Shown piece by piece: positions 24,501 through 35,007 of a stretch of DNA of 64,000 nt. Each line of letters opens with the position of its first letter. Position 1 is the stretch's first letter. Both the position numbers and the translations under genes were made by a program. Under the pieces are notes generated by a model. The model worked only from the letters and a program-made list of their open reading frames with translations. It was not told where the DNA came from and made no database searches. This DNA comes from Lasiodiplodia sp. COLG20 (lineage: Eukaryota > Ascomycota > Dothideomycetes > Botryosphaeriales > Botryosphaeriaceae): assembly GCA_009801085.1 (NCBI GenBank), contig VNWV01000006.1, positions 1-64,000 of the forward strand, in the 5' to 3' direction.

Positions 24501-24829
24501 CCGAGCAGCCCAATGACCGCCGGCTTTTCATTCGAGCTCGTCCGTTGCGGTATCAATCCCTTGTACACCTGTGCGACTCTGTACGCGAATATGTCGAGCT
24601 GCCGCGGCGTGTAGTCGACATATTGGATGCCTGACGACGGGTATGAGATGAGCGGGAGATCCGGATCGGTCCGAGACCGGCTGCGCATCAACTCGTCAAC
24701 GCTTCTGGGCTCCGGGGGTACCGTCTCTGGCTCCGAGTCGGTGTCTACCGCGTTGACTTGAGCCTCGTAGCTGTGCTTGGAGGCGACATGCGGCGCCTCG
24801 GCTGCCGAAGGAGGAATCACTGAAAGCAT
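21536..24829 (-). CDS. Adenylate-forming reductase (A-T-R, NRPS-like)
   Basis: Such enzymes activate a carboxylic acid as an adenylate, load it on a phosphopantetheine arm and release it by NADPH reduction to aldehyde or alcohol. Exons are 24829-22760 and 22693-21536, giving 1,075 residues. The 66-base intron is in frame and unspliced reading inserts 22 residues before the reductase motif. The adenylation domain spans about residues 40-560 with SSGSTGLPKP at about 217, then YGSTETGQL and YYCRLDDTL. The carrier site GLGMDSLQTT is at about 605. The reductase begins with VTGATGSLGAHV at about 692, with YAQSK (catalytic Tyr and Lys) at about 868. There is no condensation domain. The substrate cannot be read from sequence. 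An upstream in-frame extension to 25174 is probably 5' UTR. Confidence 0.92.
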   Translation of the reverse strand: MLSVIPPSAAEAPHVASKHSYEAQVNAVDTDSEPETVPPEPRSVDELMRSRSRTDPDLPLISYPSSGIQYVDYTPRQLDIFAYRVAQVYKGLIPQRTSSNEKPAVIGLLGPSNLEYLITMLALTKLGHTVMFQSTRISQEAHASLLNTTNSRHMVIDPSFADMAAALKRDNIPDLSVIPIAGPEVYSHPISEADHRLDTRMDHKLDVEKEQSHVAWIIHSSGSTGLPKPIFQTQRAALKNYATNMNMRGFITLPLFHAHGIGSLFRAVDSRKQIHLYNAQLPLAKQYLIDIIKAHDFEIFYGVPYVLNLLAEDDEGLELLARFKIVMFGGSSCPDSLGHKLTARGVYLVSHYGSTETGQLMTSFRPRDDLGWDYLRPADNVKPFLRFEDRGGGLYECVCLPGWPSKVATNRPDGAYATKDCFTRHPTLPDAWKYYCRLDDTLTLNNGEKANPLQLEGAARECTLVEEAVMFGAGKARLGLALVLSDEGAALPEQQVIDAMFETIKPAHDTLPAYAKIDRDMVLVLPAGTAYRVTDKGTVIRQAFYKQFAAEIEAMYEEKVSADALALDEPQLRDFIRAEVATVLGLQQDQQQQQLSDEQDFFGLGMDSLQTTRLRTAFVKKLDLGGKQLGLNCVFDYPSVSALARHLYALRTGEDSRQISKEEEMQALIEQYSTFREHIPQTRQVEGEYVVSDLSPRPTNHPATLPTNPPPQIVTGATGSLGAHVAAQLASLPTVQRVYCLVRAPSTPTAASDRVIRSLQARHLWASLPDSSRAKLTALPADLSRPDLGLDAPQLDILRTQLSAVIHCAWAVNFNLQLRSFARDCVGGVAHLLDLCLSVRAPRPAAFNFCSSVSTVFNTAAYLQSTSSERLAQVRIDEALPPSLRCAQDMGYAQSKLVAETLCRRAAAARPGLQARVLRVGQIVGDERHGVWNATEAVPLMLRSAVTLGALPRLDESVRWLPVDVVARACVEVGLSDQAEAEVYNVVNPQTLHWTRELLPVLREAGLVFEEVEVEEWLERLRGAEQDPERNPPVKLLTFWEGKYGGKKDVDVKKPEVTWETDRVRRWSNAIATVEKPGKELLEKIVGYFLNEAWKSA

Positions 24830-27800
24830 GTTGGGAAAAGTTGGGTATCGATGGTGCGTTGCTCCTGGGGAGTGGAGAGAAGAAGGTACGAGGCTAATGA
24901 ACGGCGCAGCGCGCTTCAAATAACGGGATACGCGATCAAAGGTTGAACCACGTCTTGCGATACATTCCGGAGCCCCGAAACTACGTTTCCGATGCGCGTA
25001 AACACTGCCCCGCAATCGTCCTTTGCCGGTTTCCCGCCCTATCGTAGCCAGTGACGTGCGAGAACCGACGCGGATAAGTGCGTGGCGGATTCTTATCCGC
25101 CCTCCGCCCTCGGTTCCGCTACTTTTTCGCCACCATCCGCCAATGAAATGCCTGCGAGCACTCCCATGAAGCACTGCGGGGTGCGGCCCGCAAGTGCATC
25201 CGATGCATGCACTTCCATCTACTTATACCCGAACGAATATCAACATGCTTTAGGGACCTTATAATACCGGTCTGTGTCTGAAATGAACTATAGCACTTTG
25301 ACGTGCCCAGTGAACCTCGGCTAGACTAATTCCGCCATCGTAAACATGAAAAGGCATTACGTAGCAGTTCATGGCAGAGAAAACCCTTTTGTCAACACCA
25401 GATAAAGTTGCCCCACTCCATCGCATCATCGCGATAGGAACAGGAACCTCCTCCGAAGTAGTACAGACTCGATTCGTCCCATGACTGACAATCAGCGTCG
25501 CTTACAAGAATATGTCTTTTATCTATATTTTACACATCTCTACCTGAATGTAGACGCCTAATCCCGGCTGACACTTGATCAATGTCCTATGAGAATACAG
25601 AAATACAACGAGCTTTGGAAAATTTTCGGTCTTGCGCGTGGCAACAATTGACCGCTTAAGGAATTGAAATTGATGGGCCGCAGTTGATCCAATGAGTGCT
25701 GCACATAGCATTACAAATGGTACTCCGGAACTCGGTAGTGGCATAAAGCCGGTTGATAGAAGATACAAGCTCTGTACTCCCCGAATTATACACACAACAA
25801 CAGTTAGTGAAATTTACTTACATCACGACTGACTCTATTCCCCCCGGAAAAAAAAAAGCAGTCTCAATTTACTCTCTGATCAGAAACATTGCATACTATT
25901 TAAATGCGCAATTGAAGACTATATGTTGATGTACGCATGGAGTTGGCTACTTACATCTACGTCTGGATACTTATTGAGACTGTCTATGGAGGGAGCCTAA
26001 TATCTCTTCCGCCCTGCAGATCCACTGATATCTCTACTCCCACCTCCACTTGGCATAGCACGTTTCTTATTAGGGAATTTCCCGGCTATCATCCCTCACG
26101 AGCATCCAACTACTAATGGTGTTGAGTTCTAGACAGATGGAAAAGCTCCGATAAGCGTCTAAGGAGATGGGAGTGGAGGTGCGAGTGCATCTACAGGGCG
26201 GAGGAGATTTCTTAAGCGTCATGGAAGGACAAAATCTTCTACGATATACGATTACATCAAAAATAATGATAGCAGCTAATTCACACTCTTTTAGACAAGC
26301 ACCACTGAAGAGCTTCATAACTACCAAGGCACGGGCTGAGTAATACACAACTGCGTTCGAATTAGCTCTTGGGACAGTGAACATATCTAACCGTATTAGG
26401 TATGTATGTACTACATATGACAAGTCCAACGCATCCAACGCTACTTGGGCAGAAGAGAAAGCCATCAGCATCAAAATCACGGACCTTCCACCATCTGCTG
26501 TCACATGCTCAGCGCCGAAAATTTAAAAGAAAAAAAAAGGAGCAACACCAAAAAGAACCGTCCATGCATTGACACAGCGCGCACATACACACCTCCCATG
26601 ACCTTTGAATAAAGTTTAGTACATGAGGTCCAAGCCGCAAGCGACCCAGGGAATAACGCAACGTCATTCCGCAAAAGCTGGTGAAGCCCCGTGCGCAAGT
26701 AAAATGAAAGGGAAGTGCCAGGAGAAGTGAGGCTGAAGGATTCCACCACAAAAACGGTGTAGATGCCGCACGTGCATTTCGCCGAGATAGCATGACCCTA
26801 GCAACAACAACCGTGCTTTCACATCGTCCACGATTGCGCGCACGCACCGTACACCGTGATGCTTGCTGGCATTGTTGAGACGCATGATGGGAAACCACTG
26901 CGTGTTTCACGCTTTTTTTTTTTTTTTTTGCCCTTCCCAAAGCCTCATTCCACGGACGACGACGGGTCCTGAGCGGGTGATCTTCGCAACCGAACCAATG
27001 TGCGGTTTTCGTACCGTACCTCGCATGGTACTCCGCAATCTTGAATGCAAGGCAACTGCAGCCCTGCGGAGTCGTGATAGGGTGCCTCAGCGGTAGCTCT
27101 ATAGTTCAAGGCGGCGGACTCGGCGGACGGCGGACGGCGGAGAGCCACCACCTCCGCCCCCTCTCCTCCTCGCCGCTCGAAAAGCCCGTCTCCGTTCCAC
27201 TTCGCAGAAAAAAGAGTGGAGAAAGTCCGCCGCGAGCAGATACCCGGCCAAGAGGAGCAGTGACAAGGAAGATAGATCGGGATAAGATCGTAAGCCGAAA
27301 AAACCAGGGCGCGAGGTCTAGACTCCCATGCCCACTCTTCAAACGTCCCAAAATCGTGCCATTTTTCCAAAGCCACCAAGAACGCCCAAAACACCGCACA
27401 CACTGCTCGGCTCTGAAGAACTGCCGTCCTACCCATGTCCGTCCGTGGCCCACATACAATCCATGTAGAAAGGAAAGGCCGTGTCGGTATACTTGCCCTC
27501 CGTGCCTTCAGCTCTTCTGGCGCCACCTACACCAACATCCCTCCCACAACCCCACAAAGTGTGTGTACAACACATCACACATCTCCCCTAGCCGCAAACC
27601 CAACGAAGGGAGACCCCTCCCATTGACTTCCTTGAAGCCCAATCCCAAGCCACCGCCCACATACCCACCTTTTTCCCCTGCAGCCGAAAGTGACCATCCC
27701 CCGGTGTGCCGCACGCATGTTCCCGGCACCACCACTAACACCGCTCCACCATCATCCCAGGTCTCTTCTCCTAGAGGAGAGGGAGAGAGTCAAATCAGAC

Positions 27801-30800
27801 AGCGGCCCACCCCGTGGATCCTTCGTCTCGATCTCTTACATGGATTCGTCACGGTCCAGACGCGTCTCTCTCTTCCCCAGTCTGAGCGGGGCCGATCCAT
27901 GCATGTGTGTCTTTTGAACCAGGGGTACCGCCGGCAGTCGAACAGCCCCAGATGGCAAACTGCAAATCCCATTGTATCACGTTCGCCTCACGCGCGGAGA
28001 AAGAGAGGCGGAGGCGGCGGAGGTGGACTTAGCGTGGCGATGCCACAGATGGAACAGGGTCCAGAATCACCAGGGATACCCATCTGTCGATTGATGATGA
28101 TGTTGTTGTTGGCACATAATGCCTCTCCCGCCTCCCCGAGTAATGTCCGGAAACGGAAAGGCCGCGCGAGCGGGGGAAAACAGACCAACGAGAGGACAAT
28201 AGTACATTCTGCCAACGACGCCTTGCACCTTTAGTCAAAGCGCTTAGTGAACGCTACAAACGTCCCTTTACGGGCCGTCCTGGAACATACCGGCGCAGTC
28301 CGTCCATTTGCTCGGACGGAATACCTTTAGTCAAAGGACCGCCAGAAAATGGTACAAGCGCTGCTGCCGACGGATTGTACCATCAGAGAATGGCACGATG
28401 GAAGATGGTCATGGGAGGAAAATGACGCACGATGGCGGGAAAAGCGGGAATAAGCCACGAGCAACCGTCCGGAGCTAGAAGCACCATGGAAAAGTTAAAA
28501 TCGCATTTGAGGCTTGTTCCTTCAAAAAGAAGAATGAGTTGTCCGGTTTGCTGGGCGCTGGGCGGCGGCGGCGGCGGCCATGGCTGGCGGCGCTACTCGG
28601 ACCTTGCTCCACAACGCCGCAAACTGCGGCGGTTAGCCACGGATGGTATAGTGCCGAAGTCCGCTGTCGGAGGCATGAGCACAAGCTCAAGCTCCAGGGT
28701 AGGCGGTGAACCGACGGTAGAGGCAGAATAGCCTAGACGGCAGATACTAGAGGTACGTGTCGGGCCGCCAGGCAGCTGAACAGCCAAAAGTACACCATGG
28801 CAACGCACGGGAGTCGTTTGATGTGGCGGTGTGGAGTACGTACATACGTCAAGGCAAGTGGTAAATAATGGGCTGGAAAAACAAAAAAGGGTCTGCGCTA
28901 GCACCGAAGACGGCGCATCCTTGTGGACATCGCATTTTCAAAGTGCCATTGGGCTCATCAACCTGTGCACTTCCTAAACTCGCTCAGCCCGTGCCCACAC
29001 GCGCGCATATGCACATGCGCGCTTCTAACAACACGCACATGGTCGTCATAGTTGTCGCTGCTCTCGAGGACCCCATCGCAAGTAGGGCAGCAAGGCAGCT
29101 AGGCGTGCCAATAAAGACCCCACATCTCGTTCCGTTCAACCGCAACATGTGGGGACTGATTGGTTGGCTGAGTCCCCTCAAAGGCCTGGAAACGGCCTCA
29201 TCGACGCCTGCGTGAATCCCCCGGTCCGAAGGAAGAAAGTCGATGGGCATGAACGCACCTGTTCGCTGTTGGTTTGTGGGATAATTACCGTGTTTGTGGG
29301 ACGATGATCATGGGAGCTTTGCCGGTGGATCAGGCACACCTGCAGCTTAAGCTTGCGCAAGCCAAGCCCAAATTGTGGCGCATTCGTCTGCAGAGAGTTG
29401 CTGTTCTGCACATACAGCTCAGCCGCTGTCCCGCGCACGCGCGCACATCTTCACGCCCAAACAGCAAGCCCAGCCGTCTGCGTGAGGCAGGGAAAGCGAA
29501 GCCGGCTCAGACTGGTCTGGCCGGCTATCCCTTTACTCGTGCCGCGAGATGCGATCGAAGATCAGAGATGATCGAGGCGACTGCCGGATCTACCCTACTG
29601 TCAATTTTGGCTTCTCGTGATGGTAAGCATACTAGCAAGTCTTGTTGTGATTGGCCCAAGTGGTGCATGACATTTGTCATGGTAACCAGTCCTGCGTATT
29701 GTGAGAGCATCCTTTAGCATGCGTAAGGGTGAGATTTGGTTCTCAAGGAAAGGGTCCGCGGTCTTCCGTGTGTAAGCTGTACAACATTACCGGGGTTTGA
29801 TCTTTCCTGCGAGCGACGACTGCGCGAATAATCAAAGACATGTGCGCGGAAGTTTGTTCACTCACCGTCTGTTCCTGCTTTCTCGGTCTTCGGCGTGATC
29901 GCTTTCTTCCATTTACCATGTACCTGGCAAGTAAAGCTTTGTGCGGTACTTCATCTTTCCGCTGCAAATTCCGTCACATTGAGATACCCATGCTTCGAGT
30001 GTGGACCAAGAAAAAAAAACCAGCCCTCCAAACGTGTCTGGTCTGACTCTTGCCTGATTCCGTAAACCGGCATTCTGCAGGGTTCTTGCACCGGCCTTCC
30101 GCCCGCTTATCTCTCCACGATAGAGTTTTCCCACGTGGGCGAACCAAATGACATAGGAGCAAGCTTGTTGCGGTATGCATAATGGCGCAATTCGTGAACC
30201 TTCTCGGAGCATGCCTTCTTTTCCTGACTCGCGGTGGCAAAGTCCTAACAGTATACGAGTTATAGCATAATCGTCATGGCGGTGGCTTGGTGACGAGTCG
30301 ACTGTTCGTACGGGCGGGAACTTGTGCGTCGCGGACCCTTCCTGTCGATCTCTTGTCAATATAAGGTTGCCGCTTAAGGTTCAAGTTCGGCGTTGCCGGT
30401 GGAAGGCTTCATGATGTCGAACGTCACAGACCAGGCTGTTGCCCGCGCAGAAAAGTGCAGTGACCATGCACATCGTGAGAGCTGTCGTTTTCCGTTGATG
30501 CAACCGTCAAGAAGAACCGTGGCAACCCAGCTCCAGCTTGGCAGCAGCTAGTTCCCACTCCAGTCCTGTTAATGCCAAAATGTCTCGTCGTGAGTAAGTG
30601 CCTCAGGCATCGGTATCCCACTTTGTCCCCGCCGCAGCTCAAACGCCTTTTGCAACAGCACTGCTCCTTCCCCGGCAACTGCGTGATCCGAGGCATAAAC
30701 GCATAGGTAGATCTCGGAGGCCCGCGAAACTTTAAGCCCTTCACCGGGTCCACGTACGCGTGGCCTGGAGATATTTCCAGAACAAAGGGCTGATGTTGCA

Positions 30801-33800
30801 AAAGTCGGTGCCGTCTCCGGGAACCTGCGGGCTAAGCGTCGTCCGAACCATGCGCATGATTCTAAATCTGTTCCAACCGAAGGCATGTGCTTGCGTCACG
30901 GTTGTGGCGGTGGTTGTACTCGCGGTAGGTGCTACACAAGGCGAAGGGATGCGCTGGCGCTCGTGGTTGCTCTGAGTTGGCCGCAGGATGCGTGCATTGG
31001 CCATCCGGTCGTGATGATTATGGTAACACAAGCCGGTTGAAGGGCGGGGTTGTCGGCTCTGCCGCCTTCGGACGTAAACTAAACATAGGAGGCCCGGCTG
31101 AAAGTAGATAGGAAGAAGCAGGAAGCAGGTCACAAAACAAGGAACTAAGACATCACATTGGCGAAGATTCTCCGAGACTCCGGGGCAAAGTACGAGGTCC
31201 GCGGAAGATATAGAGAGTGAGTAGTGGCGTTGTATCAACTGGGTTGGTATATCGATCATGTAAGCTGTCTCGGAGACGATCACCGGGGAACATGACTACG
31301 GCGTCGCCTGTTGAAACCAGCTGCAAGTCAGTGTTGATATCGGTCTTGCTCTGACGTACTGGGAGGCATTCCGCGGCCTCCAGACGGTACCTGTGCAGAG
31401 ACCAACATGTCGCGTGGAAGATCCTTCTACCAATAGCCTACTTTTCGCCCTTAGGCGACGGAGAAACGCAGGGCGGACTGGGGCGTGATCATAAACGACC
31501 TCAGATTGGTAGACGTGAAGACACGATTGGCCGTTTCAAGCAGGCGTGGCGTGACTTTGGTGCGCGGAGAGCGAGGCCAAGGAAGATATCGCCGAAGGTC
31601 TAGGACTGATGGGGTTGATGTATAAGCGGGCGGGCGGCCCCTGAGTAATAAGCATCTGGCTTGACGTCGTTTAGCGCTGAGCACCCCACGGACCTGCCGC
31701 TTGACAGTTCTCGTATTAGCTGACGACGCTTTTCGACGATAGGCTCCTGCACATCATGAAAAAATGAGCGCAACCCTGCTTCGCTTGTGGAGAATGTGGG
31801 GAATCGGCCAATGTCGATGACGGGAACCACCCCGATCCCCTGCCCCTGAGATTGGCGATCACACCAGCGGTTCTGGGGTAGTGTTGGTCGAAGGCGCCCG
31901 GAAAAGGACAGCCAGAGGGCGCGATGCACGGTACAGACACGGGCGGGGCGGGCAAGAGCAGTGGAAATTTGGCGGACGCTGAAACGGCGTTGGGGCGAAG
32001 AGCGGTTCCGAAGCAGGGCTGTCGGCGCCGTTTGGAGGCAGATGCAAGCCCGACGGGAGCAGCCGGGCCAACGTCCAACAGCTCGGCGGCGTCAGTGACA
32101 GGCGGGACCCGGTCCTGCTGCATCGTCCCGGGAGCCGATGAGCGCATGCGAGCTGAACGGGAAAGGCGCCTCTGTCAAAATTGGCGCGAGGGGCCACCTT
32201 GAGAGACTGGCGCATGCCGATGAAACGTACTCAATCTGCGGCGCAACTGCCCGCAGGAGAAAAGCAACGAGAGGGCAGCGCTACAAACAGAACACCAGAG
32301 ACCCAATGGGGCGCTGGTGAGGTAACGCTGGAGTGGACACGAAACGGGTGGGCCGGAGATTGCAGTTGCTCGAATGAGGTGAGCGGCGGCGGAGCGCCGA
32401 GGCAGGGAATCTGCTGCTCAATCGTCGACGTTGCGCGCTGGACGAGTGTTCGGGAGCGAGCCGTGTGCAGGCGGCAGCCGGTCGGCAGCGCGCTCGGACG
32501 GACGGGCGTCTGTCGCAGTGCAGTCCAGAACGGTCGTCGCTGCTGTGCTGGCGGCAGACGCGTCAAAGGGTCGAGGTGCTGGCGTGCAACGAGCTGTGTC
32601 ACCTACGTCTGAGGCGGGCGCGAGGGAAATGGCGGTTCGCGAGCGATTGTCGATGGGCGATCTGTCGTTGAGAATTAAAATTGGCGGCCTCTGGTTCGCC
32701 GGCGCGGGATTCTGCCTGAGAAATTAGGCATCGCGTGGACGCAGGCACCACTCCACGCGCTGCACAGCGCTGCACAACCTCACAGCACCGACACCGGCAC
32801 CAGCTCCATTCCCAGCATCAGCACCGCGTGCGATCCCGCCGCTGACACGGTCCGGACCCAGATATCGCTGGCTGCCGACCGCCATCAAGATGAGGTTCCG
32901 GCTGTCTGGCATGGCCTCCCTCCCCCCATACGCCGGCACGCACCACACCCACGCGCGCCCTGGGAACTCGCACCAAGCATCCCGTCTCGTCCGCCGCCCG
33001 CCGCTCCGACGCCTCCCGCTCCGTCGGCCCTGCTGCTGAGAGGGCGACCAGCTCCCGCAGCCGGCCCTCTGGGGTTGCACGCAGCAGCCCTGCAATATCA
33101 GGCCTCCCACTAACCCATGTTCCAGCCACCCACCCCCCGTTTCACCAATCGCCTGCTCGAGCTCGAGCGCAGAAACGCCGATCGACAGTCCGCCGCCAGG
33201 GTCAGCATCCTGCGGCTTGGAATCGACGGGAGACCGCCAGGTGATGGGGGCCGCCGCTTGGGCGTGTCTGGACGGCGTTGCAGCAGGAGCGGCCCTGAGT
33301 ATTCTTCCTTTTTCCCCCCCTCCCCTCTGACCACCTCGGGGCAGCACCAGCCAACGAAAGCTACCAGCACGCCAGGCAGAAAGTGCAACCGTCGCACACA
33401 CATGCGCCGCCCTCGCTGGGCACGGGATGAGCCCGCACGTCGGGTGATCCGATCAGACGCTGACGAGAAGGGCATGGCGCCCTGATTCAAGCATTTAATC
33501 TGTAGTATTTTCCAATCGTCTACTTGTCGTATTGATCATTTTTTCAATGCGTAGCAGCGGCCGTCTGACCCACTATAACTGCGGCTGTTGCAACTTTAGA
33601 CTACCCTATCCCGTGCATCCATGCGGCTGTTGACTCGAAAAGTCCGCGGCTTTTCTCCCGATGCTATGCTGCCTGGGGTATGCATCTGCGCCCAAAGGAA
33701 AAAAACGCCTGTGACGCCTCCACACCAAAACAACCTTGTACAATGCCAATGCCGTGCCCTGCTCCGACCTGTCTATCCCCTCTATGCCCGTAATGTCCGC

Positions 33801-34100
33801 GTTGGCGACTCATGCAAGCAAAAAAGAACTTGGAACTTGCGCCTGCGCGCTATTTTCGTCCTGCCTGCCCGCCTGCCCGCGCTGCGGCTAATGCTGAGTC
33901 TTCTTTTGCCGTGACGTGCTTTTCCGTCGAGCGGCCAATCCCTGAGATGATGCGTCGGTCTTCCTAGTCATTACAGTCGTGACGCCACGACGATCGCCAT
34001 ATGATTTCATCTGCCATTACCCGACCGTCTCGAGGGCCTGCTCGAAATCATGAAGAAAATAGAAATGGAAGAAGTCAAGCGATCGACCGGGGCAATGCAA
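24830..34100. other. 9.3-kb gene-poor region
   Basis: No gene is supported over the whole stretch. The first 500 bases should hold the reductase promoter. 25.3-26.9 kb is AT-richer than its surroundings and holds an imperfect inverted repeat (25998-26050 with 26163-26215). A run of 18 T lies near 26912. 27.0-28.2 kb is GC-rich with CGG-type microsatellite (27114-27142). A 14-base direct repeat ACCTTTAGTCAAAG occurs at 28227 and 28323. 31-33.5 kb has overlapping open frames on both strands without domains. Confidence 0.5.
25998..26215. repeat. Imperfect inverted repeat, possible decayed mobile element
   Basis: Arms of about 45-50 bases at 25998-26050 and 26163-26215 pair imperfectly (TCTYYTCCGCCCTGYAGAT core), with about 110 bases between. 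No coding capacity lies inside. It may be a miniature inverted-repeat element or a local duplication. Confidence 0.4.
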
Positions 34101-35007
34101 TTACGCAGTCGTGGTGCGCTTGCCGGGCACCGGCCGGGCGCCCTTGAGATGTATGCGCTTGACGTGGTCCCTCTGCAGCCGAAGTTAGAGAAATAGCAAT
34201 TTTTAAATCGGGATTGGCGCTCCAATTTACCATATTGTCCACTCTGCTGAAGATCCTCTCGCACCCGTCCCACTCGCACACGACGCCGGGGTTGTGCTTC
34301 GCTTCGTGCCGCGCCAGGTCCTTTTTGCTGGAAAAGCCTCCGCCGGTGGCCTGCGGGCAGCCCTCGTGCCTGCAGAAGAAGGACTTGGTGTGGCGCTTGT
34401 GGTGCTTCCTGAGGTCGCAGCCGCGGGTGAAGACGGCCTTTGAGGTGCAGCCGGGGTAAGCGCACGTCCACGTGCCGTTCTTGTTCAGGTAGCCGTATGC
34501 ACGCAGGTCCGCCGAGTTGGCGCTGGGCGAGATGGAGCGCGAGTACTCGGCAACGCTGCCGTCCACGGAAGGCTGCGGAGAGAAGGCGCCGGTGGATGCG
34601 GACGGCGATCTCGAGCCGCGCGGGACCAGCGTGTAGCTCGAGGGGAGGGTGCTCTCCGGCGTCATGGCTTGGGGCTGGGCGTAAGCCATGGTGGGCGTGG
34701 CGTACGGGGGTAACGAAGGAACGGCCAGTGACGGTTGCGGAGCCATCGAGTGCTGCGGGGTCCAGTACTCCTGCTGCGGGAACGAACCGTGGGCGGGAAG
34801 GGCGGGCGACTGCTGGTGGGGGACGTATCCGTTCATGGCGATGGGGTGCGGCCGGGCGTCGAGCAATTGGCGGGGAGCCATCTGCTGCATCTGGCAAGGG
34901 GCGTACATGGCGGACGACGAGGGCTGGCAGGTGCTTCCGGGGAACATGTCCATCATGGCGAGGTCCGCCTCGTTGTAGTAGTAGCCGGTGGACATTCTCG
35001 AGGGCAT
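34101..35007 (-). CDS. C2H2 zinc-finger transcription factor
   Basis: A nuclear DNA-binding regulator, target unknown. Exons are 35007-34231 and 34172-34101 with a 58-base intron, giving 282 residues. The first 160 residues are rich in Pro, Gln, Ser and Met with no domain, like a transactivation region. Three zinc fingers follow at about 170-270: CAYPGC...H-x4-H, then CRHEGC...H-x3-H, then CEWDGC...H-x4-H. The intron splits finger 3 between RVDNM and RDHVKRIH, so splicing is needed for the last two His ligands. The basic tail RPVPGKRTTTA follows. The start is MPSRMSTGYYYN; the second Met at 34995 is an alternative. A TATAT motif on its strand near 35236 could be promoter. Confidence 0.88.

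Noticed and set aside
24830..25174. In-frame 115-codon N-terminal extension of the reductase
   Set aside because: It lacks domain character; the ATG at 24829 fits the usual N-terminus. Probably 5' UTR.
27041..28234. 397-codon plus-strand open frame in the gene-poor region
   Set aside because: It begins without a convincing ATG, is rich in Arg/Pro/Ser from GC-rich sequence, and shows no domain or splicing.
32724..33490. Overlapping minus-strand frames of 126 and 225 codons
   Set aside because: Low-complexity Gly/Arg composition, overlapping frames on both strands, no family match.
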